44,909 bases of DNA from Defluviicoccus sp. (GCA_028821395.1 JAPPGP010000260.1:1-44909), one strand, 5' to 3'. Positions 1 through 10,293 are shown, counted from the stretch's first letter. Program-made: numbers and translations. The notes: generated from the sequence alone by a model not told the origin.

Positions 1-57
1 CCCTGTCGGCCGGACAGCGCCGCGCAGGCCATGACAGTGGCGGGAAATGCGGGCTAG
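1..57 (+). CDS. C-terminal tail of an upstream protein, probably the ABC transporter ATPase (partial)
   Basis: An open frame runs from the window edge to a TAG at 55-57 and encodes only 18 residues. Its end overlaps the start of the following permease by 11 bp, the tight coupling usual inside an ABC importer operon. In BMP-type nucleoside importers the gene before the two permeases normally encodes the double ATP-binding protein, so this is most likely its last residues. The fragment has no diagnostic motif, so the assignment rests on position alone. Confidence 0.4.
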   Translation, partial: PCRPDSAAQAMTVAGNAG

Positions 58-1132
58 ACTCGAGCCGCGCGGCGGCGTCTCCGCCGCGATGATGGTGCTG
101 ACGCCGCTGATCGCCGTCGGCGTGACCCTGATCGCCGGGGCGATCCTGTTCGCGGCGCTCGGCTTCGATCCCGGCCTCGCGCTCTATACCTTCTTCGTCA
201 AGCCGGTCTCCAGCCTCTACGGGTTGTCCGAGCTGTTCCTCAAGGCGACGCCGCTGGCGATCATCGCCATCGGGCTGGCGTTCGGTTTCCGCGCCAATGT
301 GTGGAATATCGGGGCCGAGGGGCAGTTTACCCTGGGCGCGGTCTGCGGTGGCGGCGTGGCGCTCGCGCTGCACGGCGTGGACAGCTTCCTGGTGCTGCCG
401 GCGATGGCGCTCGCCGGCATCGCGGGCGGTCTCGCATGGGCAGCGGTCCCGGCCTTTCTCCGGGTGCGTTTCAACGCCAACGAGATTTTGACCAGCCTGA
501 TGCTGACCTATGTGGCGATACTGGTCCTCAGCTACCTGGTGCACGGGCCGTGGCGCGACCCGGAAGGGCTCAACTTCCCGGAATCCCGCATGTTCGAGGA
601 CCCGGCGCTGCTCCCGGTGATCCTCGACGAGACCCGGCTCTCGATCGCCGCGCCGATCGCGCTCCTGATCGTCCTCGCCGGCTGGCTGGTGTTGAGCCGC
701 GCCTTCGTCGGCTTCCAGATCAAGGTGGTCGGGCAGTCGCCGGCGGCGGCGAGCTATGCCGGGTTCTCGGAGAAGAAGCTGATCTGGACCGTGCTCTGCG
801 CCTCCGGCGCGCTCGCCGGACTCGCCGGCATGTTCGAGGTGTCCGGACCGATCGGCCAGCTCCACCCCGTCATCTCGCCGGGCTACGGCTTCACCGCGAT
901 CATCGTCGCCTTCCTCGGCCGGCTGCATCCCGTCGGGGTTCTGTTCGCCTCGCTGCTGGTCGCACTCAGCTATCTCGGCGGCGAGCTGGCGCAGATCGAG
1001 CTCAAGCTGCCGCTGGCGCTCACCGGAGTGTTCCAGGGGATGCTGCTGTTCTTCCTGCTGGGGACCGACGTGCTGATCCGCTACCGTATCCGTTTCCGGC
1101 CGCGCGGTGCGCGCATCGCCGCGGGGGGCTGA
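47..1132 (+). CDS. ABC transporter permease, BMP/nucleoside importer type (first permease)
   Basis: This 361-residue inner-membrane protein has about eight to ten hydrophobic segments and belongs to the branched-chain-amino-acid/ribose-like permease superfamily, in the branch paired with BMP binding proteins. The segment [10 protein letters not shown] near residue 85 and the [10 protein letters not shown] stretch near 144 are typical of that branch; the second probably contacts the ATPase. A second, shorter permease follows directly and a BMP-family binding protein comes third. Known relatives import purine nucleosides or other small solutes, but the substrate here cannot be read from sequence. 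The ATG at 47 gives a normal N-terminus, a short positively charged head before the first membrane helix. It overlaps the upstream gene by 11 bp. Confidence 0.9.
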   Translation: MRARLEPRGGVSAAMMVLTPLIAVGVTLIAGAILFAALGFDPGLALYTFFVKPVSSLYGLSELFLKATPLAIIAIGLAFGFRANVWNIGAEGQFTLGAVCGGGVALALHGVDSFLVLPAMALAGIAGGLAWAAVPAFLRVRFNANEILTSLMLTYVAILVLSYLVHGPWRDPEGLNFPESRMFEDPALLPVILDETRLSIAAPIALLIVLAGWLVLSRAFVGFQIKVVGQSPAAASYAGFSEKKLIWTVLCASGALAGLAGMFEVSGPIGQLHPVISPGYGFTAIIVAFLGRLHPVGVLFASLLVALSYLGGELAQIELKLPLALTGVFQGMLLFFLLGTDVLIRYRIRFRPRGARIAAGG

Positions 1133-1133
1133 G

Positions 1134-2054
1134 TTGGATACCGCTGCCGCCGTTCTGGTCTCCATGATGGCCGCCGCCACGCCGCTGCTCTACGCCGCGC
1201 TCGGCGAGCTGGTGACCGAGAAGTCGGGCGTGCTCAATCTCGGCGTCGAGGGGATGATGATCACCGGCGCGGTGACCGCCTTCGCCACGGCGACGATCAC
1301 CGGGAGCTCGGCGCTCGGCATCGTCGCCGGGGCCGCGGCGGCGACCGCGCTCTCGCTGATCTTCGCCCTGTTGACGCTCTCGCTGGTCGCCAACCAGGTG
1401 GCGACCGGGCTTGCGCTCACCATCTTCGGCATCGGGCTCAGCGCGCTGATCGGCCAGGGCTATGTGGGGGAGCCGCTGGACGCGCTGCCCGCGCTCGACA
1501 TCCCGGGGATCAGCGACATCGCCTTCATCGGCCCGGTGCTGTTCGGACACGACTTCCTGATCTATTTCTCCTTCGTCATGGTCGGCGCGGTGGCCTTGTT
1601 CCTCTATCGCACGCGAGCCGGCCTGGTGCTGCGCGCGGTGGGCGAATCGCACGACGCGGCGCATGCGATCGGCTATCCCGTCATCGCCATCCGCTATCTC
1701 GCGGTCGCCTTCGGCGGCGCCATGGCGGGGCTCGGCGGCGCCTACCTGTCGGTCGCCTATACCCCGATGTGGATCGAGAACATGACCGCGGGAAGGGGCT
1801 GGATCGCCCTCGCTTTGGTCGTGTTCGCGACCTGGCGGCCGGGCCGGGTGCTGCTCGGCGCCTACCTGTTCGGCGGCGTCACCATATTGCAGCTCCACGG
1901 CCAAGGATTCGGGCTCGGCGTCGCGTCGCAGGTCTTCTCGATGCTGCCCTATCTCGCGACCATCCTGGTGCTGGTGCTGATCTCCAGCGACCGCGCCCTG
2001 ATCCGGCTCAACGCGCCGGCCGATATCGGCAGGATATTCCGGCCCGCGAGCTGA
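1134..2054 (+). CDS. ABC transporter permease, BMP/nucleoside importer type (second permease)
   Basis: This 306-residue polytopic permease is the heterodimer partner of the preceding gene. It carries the hallmark [12 protein letters not shown] block near residue 36, where this family is most conserved, and a [20 protein letters not shown] coupling region in the second half. I choose the TTG at 1134, two bases after the previous stop and a few bases after a G-rich run (1122-1128), because the resulting N-terminus ([12 protein letters not shown]) aligns with the usual family start. An alternative GTG at 1107 would overlap the upstream gene by 26 bp and add nine atypical residues; an ATG at 1164 is also possible. 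The two permeases and the downstream binding protein form one operon. Confidence 0.88.
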   Translation: MDTAAAVLVSMMAAATPLLYAALGELVTEKSGVLNLGVEGMMITGAVTAFATATITGSSALGIVAGAAAATALSLIFALLTLSLVANQVATGLALTIFGIGLSALIGQGYVGEPLDALPALDIPGISDIAFIGPVLFGHDFLIYFSFVMVGAVALFLYRTRAGLVLRAVGESHDAAHAIGYPVIAIRYLAVAFGGAMAGLGGAYLSVAYTPMWIENMTAGRGWIALALVVFATWRPGRVLLGAYLFGGVTILQLHGQGFGLGVASQVFSMLPYLATILVLVLISSDRALIRLNAPADIGRIFRPAS

Positions 2055-2110
2055 TTCGCGGCCTTACCACCGGCGACTTTGTTGGGTTATTCTGGCGCGA
2101 GTTGCAAGAC

Positions 2111-2116
2111 AAGGAG
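2111..2116 (+). promoter_or_regulatory. Shine-Dalgarno site fixing the start of the BMP binding protein
   Basis: AAGGAG lies nine bases before the ATG at 2126. The reading frame is open for more than 350 bases further upstream, through the end of the permease gene, so this site and the signal peptide that follows decide the start. Confidence 0.75.
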
Positions 2117-2125
2117 AGGCGATCC

Positions 2126-3199
2126 ATGAAACGTGCAGGACTCTTGCTTGCGGCGGCGGCCGCTCTCGGCCTCGCCGCCGGGGCCCAGGCCGCCGACAAG
2201 CTGAAGGTCGGCTTCGTCTATGTGGGCCCGATCGGCGACCATGGCTGGACCTATCGCCACGATGTCGGCCGGCTGGCGGTCGCCAAGGCGCTCGGCGACA
2301 AGGTCGAGACCACCTATGTCGAGAGCGTGAGCGAGGGCGCCGACGCCGAGCGCGTCATCCGACAGCTCGCCTCGACCGGCCACGGGCTGATCTTCACCAC
2401 CTCGTTCGGCTTCATGAACCCGACCGTCAAGGTCGCCAAGAAGTTCCCCAAGGTGAAGTTCGAACACTGCTCGGGATTCAAGCGCGCGCCGAACGTCTCG
2501 ACCTACCTGGCGCGGTTCTACGAAGGCCGGACGATCTCGGGCCTGATCGCGGGCAAGATGACCAAGTCGAACGTCATCGGCTACATCGCCTCCTTCCCGA
2601 TCCCCGAGGTGGTGCGCGGCATCAATGCCTTCACGCTCGCGCTCCGCGAGGTCAACCCCAAGGCCGAGGTCAAGGTGGTCTGGGTCAACACCTGGTACGA
2701 CCCGGGCAAGGAGGGCGACGCCGCGAAGGCGCTGATCGACCAGGGCGCCGACGTCATCCTGCAACACACCGATTCGCCCGCTCCGGCGCAGATCGCGCAG
2801 CAACGCGGGGTGTGGGCGGTCGGCCAGGCCTCCGACATGACCAAGTTCGCGCCCAAGTCGCATCTGACGGCGATCATCGACGACTGGAACAGCTACTACG
2901 TCGCCCGGACGAAGGCGGTTCTCGACGGGACCTGGAAGTCGGAGGATGTCTGGGGCGGGCTCAATACCGGCATGATTGCGATGGCGGCCTACAACCCGGC
3001 CATCCCGAAGGACGTGGTCGCGCTCGCCAAGCAGGCCGAGGCCGACATCAAGTCGGGCAAGCGCCATCCCTTCCAGGGGCCGGTGCGCAACCAGGCGGGC
3101 AAGGTCGTCATCGCCGAGGGCAAGACGGCCGATGACGGGATGCTGCTCTCGATGGACTGGTATGTGGAGGGCGTGCAAGGCAAGCTGCCCGGAAAGTAG
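2126..3199 (+). CDS. BMP-family ABC transporter substrate-binding protein
   Basis: This 357-residue periplasmic binding protein is of the basic membrane protein (Med/PnrA-like) family. It delivers its ligand to the permease pair encoded just upstream. Residues 1-22 form a classic signal peptide ending AGAQA before ADKLKVGF; there is no cysteine lipobox, so the mature protein should be soluble rather than a lipoprotein. Family landmarks are GFVYVGPIGDHGWTY at the start of the mature chain and the HTDSPAPAQIAQ and GVWAVGQASDM segments of the second lobe. Characterised relatives bind purine nucleosides, others thiamine or riboflavin; the ligand here is not determinable. The gene is the last of the operon and is followed by a strong terminator. 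Confidence 0.93.
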   Translation: MKRAGLLLAAAAALGLAAGAQAADKLKVGFVYVGPIGDHGWTYRHDVGRLAVAKALGDKVETTYVESVSEGADAERVIRQLASTGHGLIFTTSFGFMNPTVKVAKKFPKVKFEHCSGFKRAPNVSTYLARFYEGRTISGLIAGKMTKSNVIGYIASFPIPEVVRGINAFTLALREVNPKAEVKVVWVNTWYDPGKEGDAAKALIDQGADVILQHTDSPAPAQIAQQRGVWAVGQASDMTKFAPKSHLTAIIDDWNSYYVARTKAVLDGTWKSEDVWGGLNTGMIAMAAYNPAIPKDVVALAKQAEADIKSGKRHPFQGPVRNQAGKVVIAEGKTADDGMLLSMDWYVEGVQGKLPGK

Positions 3200-3214
3200 A
3201 CCGGAATAGGGAAG

Positions 3215-3246
3215 AGCCCGGCGCGCGCGCCGCGCCGGGCTTTTTC
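3215..3246 (+). terminator. Intrinsic terminator after the BMP transporter operon
   Basis: An 11-bp perfect stem (AGCCCGGCGCG at 3215-3225 with its complement at 3231-3241) closes a five-base loop and runs into TTTTT at 3241-3245. It lies 15 bp after the stop of the binding-protein gene. A second T-run (3270-3275) follows a shorter alternative stem, described among the findings. Confidence 0.9.
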
Positions 3247-3318
3247 TCGGCCGTTTTCCGCCCGCCCGGTTTTTTGTAGAGTGCGGCCTTCCTGACCCCG
3301 GCCCGGCCCGAGAATCGA

Positions 3319-4662
3319 ATGCGGCTCTCCAGCTTCTTCCTGCCGACTTCCAGGGACGACCCGGCCGAGGCGCAGATCGTCTCGCACCGGCTGATGCTGC
3401 GCGCCGGGATGATCCGCCAGGCCAGCGCCGGCATCTATTCCTGGCTGCCGCTCGGCTTCCGCGCGCTCAGGAATGTCGAGCGCATCGTGCGCGAGGAACA
3501 GGACCGCGCGGGCTGCCAGGAGATGCTGATGCCGACCATCCAGTCGGCGGATCTGTGGCGCGAGAGCGGGCGCTACGAGGGTTACGGCAAGGAGATGCTG
3601 CGCATCGAGGACCGTCACGGGCGCGACATGCTGTACGGTCCGACGAACGAGGAACAGATCACCGAAATCTTCAGGCATTACATCAAGAGTTACCGTGAAC
3701 TGCCTAAGCTTCTTTATCATATTCAGTGGAAATTCCGCGACGAGGTGCGCCCGCGATTCGGCGTGATGCGGGGCCGCGAGTTCCTGATGAAGGACAGCTA
3801 TTCCTTCGATCTCGACTACGAGGGCGCACGCCGGTCCTACAACAAGATGTTCGTCGCCTATCTGCGCACCTTCGCGAGACTCGGGCTCAGGGCGATCCCG
3901 ATGCAGGCCGATACCGGCCCGATCGGCGGCGACCTCAGCCACGAGTTCATCATCCTCGCGGGCACAGGCGAGAGCGAGGTGTTCTGCCACCGCGCCCTCG
4001 TCGAGCAGGACGTGCTCGGAGACGACGTGGACTACGAGGCGGATCTGGCGCCCGAGGTCGCGCGCTGGACCGGGCATTACGCGGCGACCGACGAGAAGTT
4101 CGACGAGGCCGAGGCCGCGGCGCTCGGCGACGACCTGGTGCGGGCGCGGGGCATCGAGGTCGGCCACATCTTCTATTTCGGCACCAAGTACTCCAAGGCG
4201 ATGAACGCGGCGGTGCGCGGCCCGAACGATGAGGAGATCTTCCTGGAGATGGGCTCCTACGGGATCGGCGTCTCGCGTCTGGTGGGCGCCATCGTCGAGG
4301 CCTCGCACGACGCGGACGGCATCGTCTGGCCGGAAGCGGTCGCGCCGTTCCGGGTCGGGCTGATCAACCTGAAGGCCGGCGACGGGGATTGCGACAACGC
4401 CTGCGAGGAGATTTACCGAACGCTGGAGAGGGCGGGCTGCGCGACCCTGGTGGACGACCGCGCTCTGCGCGCGGGCGCCAAGTTCGCCGACATGGACCTG
4501 ATCGGCCTGCCTTGGCAGGTCATCGTCGGCCCGCGCGGGATCGCCGGCGGCAGCGTCGAGCTCAAGCGGCGCGACGGCGGCGCGCGCGAGGAGCTGTCGC
4601 TGGAGTCCGCGCTCGCCCGGCTGACCGCCTCTCCCGGCGCCGGAGGCTCGGCTACTTCGTGA
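3319..4662 (+). CDS. proS: Prolyl-tRNA synthetase (short alphaproteobacterial form)
   Basis: This class II aminoacyl-tRNA synthetase charges tRNA-Pro with proline. At 447 residues it lacks the roughly 180-residue editing insert that the long bacterial form (about 570 residues) carries between motifs 2 and 3, as is usual in Alphaproteobacteria. Visible landmarks are the [14 protein letters not shown] start of the catalytic core, the [10 protein letters not shown] segment, motif 2 around [21 protein letters not shown] cut here to its core RPRFGVMR, and motif 3 [13 protein letters not shown]. The C-terminal anticodon-binding domain follows from about residue 345. Its stop overlaps the GTG of lolC by 4 bp (GTGA), so translation of the two is probably coupled. 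A standalone editing enzyme would be expected elsewhere in the genome. Confidence 0.97.
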   Translation: MRLSSFFLPTSRDDPAEAQIVSHRLMLRAGMIRQASAGIYSWLPLGFRALRNVERIVREEQDRAGCQEMLMPTIQSADLWRESGRYEGYGKEMLRIEDRHGRDMLYGPTNEEQITEIFRHYIKSYRELPKLLYHIQWKFRDEVRPRFGVMRGREFLMKDSYSFDLDYEGARRSYNKMFVAYLRTFARLGLRAIPMQADTGPIGGDLSHEFIILAGTGESEVFCHRALVEQDVLGDDVDYEADLAPEVARWTGHYAATDEKFDEAEAAALGDDLVRARGIEVGHIFYFGTKYSKAMNAAVRGPNDEEIFLEMGSYGIGVSRLVGAIVEASHDADGIVWPEAVAPFRVGLINLKAGDGDCDNACEEIYRTLERAGCATLVDDRALRAGAKFADMDLIGLPWQVIVGPRGIAGGSVELKRRDGGAREELSLESALARLTASPGAGGSATS

Positions 4663-5906
4663 TTTTCTCGCCGCTCGAGCGCATGATCGCGATGCGCTAC
4701 CTGCGGGCCCGGCGCGAAGAGGGCTTCATCTCCGTCATCGCGGGGTTCTCGTTGGCCGGCATCGCGCTCGGCGTCGGTACGCTGATCGTCGTCATGTCGG
4801 TGATGAACGGCTTCCGGGCCGAGCTCATGTCCCGCATCCTCGGGCTCAACGGTCATCTCGGCGTGCGCGCGGCGTCGGGCAGTCTCAAAGACTTCGATTC
4901 GCTGGCCGAGAGACTGCGGGCCATCCCGGGCGTGGTCAGCGTGACCCCGCTGGTCGAAGGTCAGGTGATGGCGACCGCCAACGGGGTCGCGGGCGGCGCC
5001 CTGGTGCGCGCGCTGCGCCCGGACGACCTGAGGGCGAGGCGCGCCATCGCGGAAGGCATCGAGCGCGGCAGTCTCGACGACTTCCAGGGCAGGAGCGCCG
5101 TCCTGGTGGGCGACAGCTTCGCCAGGCGCTACGGGCTGGCGCCGGGCTCGAAGCTGCGGCTGATCTCGCCGGAGACCAGCACCACCGCCTTCGGGACCAT
5201 GCCCCGCACGAAGACCTACAAGGTCGCCGCGATCTTCGACGTCGGCATGTTCCAGTACGACAACGGCTTCGTGTTCATGACGCTCGACGCCGCCCAGCGC
5301 CACTTCCGCACCGGGCAGGCGGTGACCCAGCTGGAAGTGTTTCTCGACGATCCCGAAGACGTCGACGGCATCAAGCCGCGGATCCGGTCACAGACCGAGC
5401 GCAAGCTGCGGCTGATCGACTGGCAGCGATCGAACGCCGCCTTCTTCAACGCCATCGAGGTGGAGAGGAACGTGATGTTCCTCATCCTGACGCTGATCAT
5501 CCTGGTGGCCGCGTTCAACATCGTTTCCAGCCTGATCATGCTGGTCAAGGACAAGGGCTCCGATATCGCGATCCTCAGGACCATGGGAGCGAGCCGGGCG
5601 GCGGTGATGCGCATCTTTCTGCTGGCCGGCGCCTCGATCGGCGTCGTCGGCACCCTGATCGGCTTCGGTCTCGGCCTCGCCTTCGCGAGCAATATCGAGA
5701 CCATCCGCGGCTGGCTGGAGGCGCTGTCGGGCACCAACCTGTTCGCGGCCGAGATCTACTTCCTGTCGCAACTGCCGTCGCGCGTCGAGACGGACGACGT
5801 GCTGTTCGTCGTCGCGCTCTCGATCGCGCTGTCGCTGCTGGCGACGCTCTACCCGGCCTGGCGGGCGGCGCGGCTCGATCCGGTCGAGGCGTTGCGCTAT
5901 GAGTGA
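4659..5906 (+). CDS. lolC: Lipoprotein-releasing ABC transporter permease (LolC/LolE family)
   Basis: This inner-membrane permease is part of the Lol system, which extracts outer-membrane lipoproteins and passes them to LolA. The 415-residue chain has one N-terminal membrane helix (about residues 28-50), a large periplasmic domain, and three C-terminal helices of the FtsX fold. The N-terminal block [18 protein letters not shown] is a family signature. The GTG at 4659 overlaps the proS stop by 4 bp and gives the usual length; an ATG at 4683 is an alternative. Only one permease is present beside lolD, whereas enterobacteria have LolC and LolE. It may therefore work as a homodimer of the LolF type, which is an inference. 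It overlaps lolD by 8 bp. Confidence 0.95.
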   Translation: MIFSPLERMIAMRYLRARREEGFISVIAGFSLAGIALGVGTLIVVMSVMNGFRAELMSRILGLNGHLGVRAASGSLKDFDSLAERLRAIPGVVSVTPLVEGQVMATANGVAGGALVRALRPDDLRARRAIAEGIERGSLDDFQGRSAVLVGDSFARRYGLAPGSKLRLISPETSTTAFGTMPRTKTYKVAAIFDVGMFQYDNGFVFMTLDAAQRHFRTGQAVTQLEVFLDDPEDVDGIKPRIRSQTERKLRLIDWQRSNAAFFNAIEVERNVMFLILTLIILVAAFNIVSSLIMLVKDKGSDIAILRTMGASRAAVMRIFLLAGASIGVVGTLIGFGLGLAFASNIETIRGWLEALSGTNLFAAEIYFLSQLPSRVETDDVLFVVALSIALSLLATLYPAWRAARLDPVEALRYE

Positions 5907-6606
5907 TCCGGCGCCCGCCGTCGCCCTCTACGAGGTCGCCAAGACCTACCGCCAGGCGGGCGGCGGGCTCGAGGTCCTGAAATCGGTCAGCCTCTCGGTC
6001 ATGCCGGGCGAGATCGTCGCCGTCGTCGGCCCCTCGGGTGCCGGCAAGTCGACCCTGCTCCATATCGCCGGGCTGCTCGACCGGCCGACCGGCGGATCGG
6101 TCCGCTTCGGCGACCGGGACTGCGGCGCGCTCGGCGACGATCGGCGGACCGCACTCAGGCGCGGCGGCATCGGCTTTGTCTACCAGTTCCACCATTTGCT
6201 GCCCGAGTTCTCCGCGCTCGAGAACATCGTGCTGCCGCAGATGATCGCCGGGCGCCGGAGGCGGGAGGCGGCGGTCCGGGCGCGCGAGCTGCTCGGGCGG
6301 ATGGGGCTCGCCGAACGCGCCAGCCATCGCCCCGCACGGCTTTCCGGCGGCGAACAGCAGAGGGTGGCTATCGGCCGGGCGCTGGCAAACCGTCCGAAAG
6401 TGCTGATCGCCGACGAACCGACGGGAAATCTCGACCCGCAGACTGCCTTGTCGGTGTTCGAGATGCTGCTGTCCGCGGTGCGCGACCACGGGGTGGCGGC
6501 ACTGATCGCCACCCACAACACCGAGCTCGCCGCCCGGATGGACCGCTGCCTGGAGTTGCGCGACGGCACGATCCAGCCCGGCGACATGCCCCGGGCCGTC
6601 GAGTAA
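5899..6606 (+). CDS. lolD: Lipoprotein-releasing ABC transporter ATPase LolD
   Basis: This 235-residue ATPase powers lipoprotein release by the adjacent permease. Walker A is GPSGAGKST at about residues 45-53, the Q-loop lies in [11 protein letters not shown], the signature is [15 protein letters not shown], Walker B is [12 protein letters not shown], and the switch histidine is in ATHN. The [13 protein letters not shown] stretch is characteristic of LolD compared with other small export ATPases. The start overlaps the end of the permease gene by 8 bp. A 79-bp gap separates it from dnaE. Confidence 0.96.
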   Translation: MSDPAPAVALYEVAKTYRQAGGGLEVLKSVSLSVMPGEIVAVVGPSGAGKSTLLHIAGLLDRPTGGSVRFGDRDCGALGDDRRTALRRGGIGFVYQFHHLLPEFSALENIVLPQMIAGRRRREAAVRARELLGRMGLAERASHRPARLSGGEQQRVAIGRALANRPKVLIADEPTGNLDPQTALSVFEMLLSAVRDHGVAALIATHNTELAARMDRCLELRDGTIQPGDMPRAVE

Positions 6607-6685
6607 TCCACAGGCGGGGACGCCCTGCGCGATTGGTGATTCGCCGCGCGCGTGGAATCCTAAGCCTTCACAGCGTCCGCCGCCC

Positions 6686-9600
6686 ATGTCACACGCCGAT
6701 TACGTCCATCTCCGGGTCCATACCGCCTACTCCCTCTCCGAAGGGGCGATGAAGGTCCCCGACCTCGTCCGGCTCTGCGTTGCCGAGGCGATGCCTGCGG
6801 TCGCGGTCGCCGACACCAACAACCTGTTCGGTGCGCTCGAATTCGCCATGGCGGCGGCGGCCGAGGGGGTGCAGCCGATCGTCGGCTGCCAGCTCGCCGT
6901 AGCCCCGATGGACACCGCTTCGCCGATCGAGAGCGTCGCCAGGGCGGGAGCGCGCAACGGGCGGAAGAGAAGGCGCGATTCGCTCGTCCTGCTGGTGCAG
7001 AGCGAGGCGGGCTACGGCAACCTGATGCGCCTGGTCTCGCGTGCGTTCCTCGAATCCGAGGCGGGCGATCCGCATGTCTCGTTCGCCGACGTGGCGGCGC
7101 ATGGCTCGGGGCTGATCGCGCTGACCGCCGGCACCTCGGGCGCGCTCGGCCGCCTCCTCGCGGACGGGCAGGTGCAGAAGGCGTCAGGCGCGCTGCAACA
7201 GCTGCGGGAAGCGTTCCCCGACCGGCTCTATATCGAGCTCACCCGGCACGGCGAGGAGCTCGAGAGGCGGATCGAGGACGATTTGATCGATCTCGCGATG
7301 ACCCACGACCTGCCGCTGGTCGCCACCAACGAGGCGTTTTTCGCCGATGCCGAGATGTACGAGGCGCATGACGCGCTCTTGTGCATCGCCGAGGGCGCCC
7401 ACGTGGTCGAGCAGGACCGGCGCCGGCTGACCGCAGAGCATCGGTTTCGCAGCGCCGCCGAGATGCGCGCGCTGTTCGCCGATCTTCCCGAGGCGCTCGA
7501 CAACACGCTGGTGATCGCCCGGCGCTGCGCCTTTATGCCGGAGCCGCGCGAGCCGATTCTGCCGCGCTACCGGGCGGCCGCGGGCGAGACCGAAGCGGAA
7601 GCGCTGACCGCCGCGGCGGAAGCCGGGCTCGAAGCCCGCCTCGAAGCCGGCGTCTACCCCGCCGGCGCGACCGCCGAACAGAAGGACGAGGCGGCGAAAC
7701 CCTATCGCGAGCGGCTTGCCTACGAGCTCGAGACCATCATCGGAATGGGGTACCCCGGCTATTTTCTGATCGTCGCCGACTTCATTCAGTGGGCGAAGAA
7801 GCAGCAAATCCCGGTCGGGCCGGGGCGCGGCTCGGGCGCGGGCTCGGTAGTCGCCTGGGCGCTCACCGTCACAGATCTCGATCCGCTGCGCTTCGGGCTC
7901 CTGTTCGAGCGCTTCCTCAACCCGGATCGCGTGTCGATGCCGGATTTCGACATCGACTTCTGCCAGGACCGGCGCGACGAGGTGATCCGCTACGTGCAGG
8001 ACAAGTACGGCGCCGATCGGGTGGCCCAGATCATCACCTTCGGAACGTTGCAGGCGCGGGCGGCGATCCGCGACGTGGGGCGGGTCCTGGGCATGCCCTA
8101 TGGCCAGGTCGACCGGATCTCCAAGCTGGTGCCGTACAATCCGGCCCATCCGCCCAGCCTCGCCGAAGCGCTGGAGAAGGAGCCGCAGCTCCGCGAGATG
8201 CGCGCCGGCGACGAACAGGTGGCGCGGCTGCTCCACCTCGCGATGGCTCTCGAAGGGCTGTACCGCCACACCTCCACCCATGCCGCGGGGGTGGTGATCG
8301 GAGACCGGCCGCTCGACGAGCTGGTCCCGCTCTACCGGGATCCTCGCTCGGACCTGCCTGCGACCCAGTTCTCGATGAAGTACACCGAGCTTGCCGGCCT
8401 GGTGAAGTTCGACTTCCTCGGGCTGAAGACGCTGAGCGTGCTCGATCGCGCGCTCAAGCTGATTCCCGAGGGAGCGCGGCCCGACCTGCTGGCGCTGCCC
8501 TTCGACGACGCCAGGACCTACGCCATGCTGGGGCGCGGGGACACCGCCGGGGTGTTCCAGATGGAGAGCGCCGGCATGCGCGACGCGCTGCGCCAGATGA
8601 AGCCCGACTGCATCGAGGACCTGATCGCCCTGGTCGCGCTGTACCGCCCGGGGCCGATGGACAACATTCCGCGCTACAACAACTGCAAGCACGGGCGCGA
8701 ACAGCCCGACTACCTGCACCCCGACCTGGAGGACATCCTGCGCGAGACCTTCGGCGTGATCATCTACCAGGAACAGGTGATGCAGATCGCGCAGAAGCTG
8801 TCGGGCTTCAGCCTCGCCAGGGCCGACCTGCTGCGCCGCGCGATGGGCAAGAAGATCCAGGCCGAGATGGACGCCCAGCGCGGCGCTTTCGTCGAGGGCG
8901 CGGTCGCGCGCGGCGTGGACGAATCGAAGGCGCGCCAGATCTTCGAGCAGGTCGACAAGTTCGCGGGCTACGGCTTCAACAAGTCGCACGCCGCAGCCTA
9001 TGCGCTGATCGCCTACCAGACCGCCTGGCTGAAGGCCAATCACCCGGTCGAGTTCTTCGCCGCCCTGATGACCCTCGACCTCGGCAACACGGACAAGCTC
9101 GGCGTCATCCGCCAGGAATTGCAGCGCCTCGACATCCCGCTGCTGCCGCCCGACGTCAACCGCTCGGCCGCCGCATTCTCGGTCGAAGAAGCCAGCAACG
9201 GGAGCCGAAGAAAAGCGATCCGCTACGCCCTGGCAGCGATCCGCAAGGTCGGCGCGCAGGCGATGGAGGATCTCGCGGCCGAACGCGAATCGGGCGGGCC
9301 GTTCCGGGACGAGTTCGATTTCGCGCAAAGGCTCGGCGGGGCGCTGGCCAATCGCCAGCAGCTCGAGAACCTGGTTCGCGCGGGGGCGCTCGACTGCCTG
9401 AACCCCAACCGGCGCCAGATCTTCGAGGCGATCGACCGTCTGCTGCGGATCGGCCAGTCCGCCGCCCAGGCGCGCGACAGCAACCAGACCAGCCTGTTCG
9501 GCGAAGACGGGGACGGGCTGCCGCCGGTGGAGCAGCAGCGCCCCGAGGTCGCGGACTGGACCGCCATGGAACGCCTGGACCACGAATTCGACGCGGTCGG

Positions 9601-10180
9601 CTTCTACCTCTCCGCGCACCCGCTGGACGGCAACGAGCGCCGTCTCAAGCGGCTCGGAGTCGAGTCCTACGCCGAAATAGCCCGACGCGCCGAATCCGGG
9701 ACCTGCAAGCTCGCCGGCATCGTCGCCGCGCGGCAGGAACGCACCTCGCCCAAGGGGAACCGCTTCGCCTATGTCCGGCTGACCGACTCCTCGGGCGCCT
9801 TCGAGGTGGTTGTGTTCAACGAGCTGCTCGGCCGGTCGCGCGATCTCCTGGAGGCCAACTCCAGGGTGCTTGTCAACGCCGAGTCGCGCGCGGAAGGCGA
9901 CGGCGTGCGCCTGATCGCGCACCGTATCGAGCCGCTCGACCGGGCGATCGACGGAATGGAGACCGGGCTCCAGGTGCGGGTGGCCGATTGCGCCTGTCTG
10001 CCGACCGTCAGGTCCGAGGTCGGGCGCTGGAAGCGGGGACGCGGCCGGGTGAGCATCCTGATCGCCATCGATGCCGGGCAGGAGGTCGAGGTCCTGCTGC
10101 CCGGCGGCTACACGGTGCCGGCCGACGGCCCGCCGGCGCTCGACGCCCTCGCCGGGGTAAGCGAAGTCAACGAGCTGTAA
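6686..10180 (+). CDS. dnaE: DNA polymerase III alpha subunit
   Basis: This is the catalytic subunit of the replicative polymerase, 1164 residues, close to the usual DnaE1 length. An N-terminal PHP domain opens with HLRVHT, in which the second position of the metal-binding HxH pair is altered as in E. coli. PHP proofreading is therefore probably absent, and a separate DnaQ would be needed. The polymerase C-family core carries PDFDIDF at 419-425 (catalytic D422 and D424) and the third aspartate in FDFLGLK (D576). A helix-hairpin-helix region, QTSLF at 934-938 (a good match to the beta-clamp binding motif) and a C-terminal OB fold follow. proS-lolC-lolD-dnaE is a familiar alphaproteobacterial order. 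Confidence 0.97.
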   Translation: MSHADYVHLRVHTAYSLSEGAMKVPDLVRLCVAEAMPAVAVADTNNLFGALEFAMAAAAEGVQPIVGCQLAVAPMDTASPIESVARAGARNGRKRRRDSLVLLVQSEAGYGNLMRLVSRAFLESEAGDPHVSFADVAAHGSGLIALTAGTSGALGRLLADGQVQKASGALQQLREAFPDRLYIELTRHGEELERRIEDDLIDLAMTHDLPLVATNEAFFADAEMYEAHDALLCIAEGAHVVEQDRRRLTAEHRFRSAAEMRALFADLPEALDNTLVIARRCAFMPEPREPILPRYRAAAGETEAEALTAAAEAGLEARLEAGVYPAGATAEQKDEAAKPYRERLAYELETIIGMGYPGYFLIVADFIQWAKKQQIPVGPGRGSGAGSVVAWALTVTDLDPLRFGLLFERFLNPDRVSMPDFDIDFCQDRRDEVIRYVQDKYGADRVAQIITFGTLQARAAIRDVGRVLGMPYGQVDRISKLVPYNPAHPPSLAEALEKEPQLREMRAGDEQVARLLHLAMALEGLYRHTSTHAAGVVIGDRPLDELVPLYRDPRSDLPATQFSMKYTELAGLVKFDFLGLKTLSVLDRALKLIPEGARPDLLALPFDDARTYAMLGRGDTAGVFQMESAGMRDALRQMKPDCIEDLIALVALYRPGPMDNIPRYNNCKHGREQPDYLHPDLEDILRETFGVIIYQEQVMQIAQKLSGFSLARADLLRRAMGKKIQAEMDAQRGAFVEGAVARGVDESKARQIFEQVDKFAGYGFNKSHAAAYALIAYQTAWLKANHPVEFFAALMTLDLGNTDKLGVIRQELQRLDIPLLPPDVNRSAAAFSVEEASNGSRRKAIRYALAAIRKVGAQAMEDLAAERESGGPFRDEFDFAQRLGGALANRQQLENLVRAGALDCLNPNRRQIFEAIDRLLRIGQSAAQARDSNQTSLFGEDGDGLPPVEQQRPEVADWTAMERLDHEFDAVGFYLSAHPLDGNERRLKRLGVESYAEIARRAESGTCKLAGIVAARQERTSPKGNRFAYVRLTDSSGAFEVVVFNELLGRSRDLLEANSRVLVNAESRAEGDGVRLIAHRIEPLDRAIDGMETGLQVRVADCACLPTVRSEVGRWKRGRGRVSILIAIDAGQEVEVLLPGGYTVPADGPPALDALAGVSEVNEL

Positions 10181-10206
10181 GGCTTCGCCGAGGACCCTGA
10201 TTTCGC

Positions 10207-10235
10207 TTGCGATTGCAGGGCTTCGGGTTTATCAC
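10207..10235 (+). promoter_or_regulatory. Probable promoter of the rpsB-tsf operon
   Basis: TTGCGA (10207-10212) and TATCAC (10230-10235) are separated by exactly 17 bp, about 125 bp before the rpsB start, in the 180-bp gap after dnaE. Both hexamers match sigma-70 consensus at four of six positions. The likely -35 hexamer TTGCGA recurs upstream of ppiD. No transcript data are available, so this is a sequence-based call. Confidence 0.5.
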
Positions 10236-10293
10236 AGCCGCGCTTCACAGAACGCACGCGGGCAGCGGAAGGCGCGCCGTCTTCCATCCGGTC

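Noticed and set aside
1769..2125. An N-terminal extension of the BMP binding protein
   Set aside because: The extension is antisense-like in composition and overlaps the permease; a Shine-Dalgarno and a clear signal peptide mark the ATG at 2126.
7184..9922. An open frame of about 912 codons on the minus strand inside dnaE
   Set aside because: Same cause: the plus-strand DnaE is full length with all motifs, and the antisense product has biased composition and no recognisable domain.
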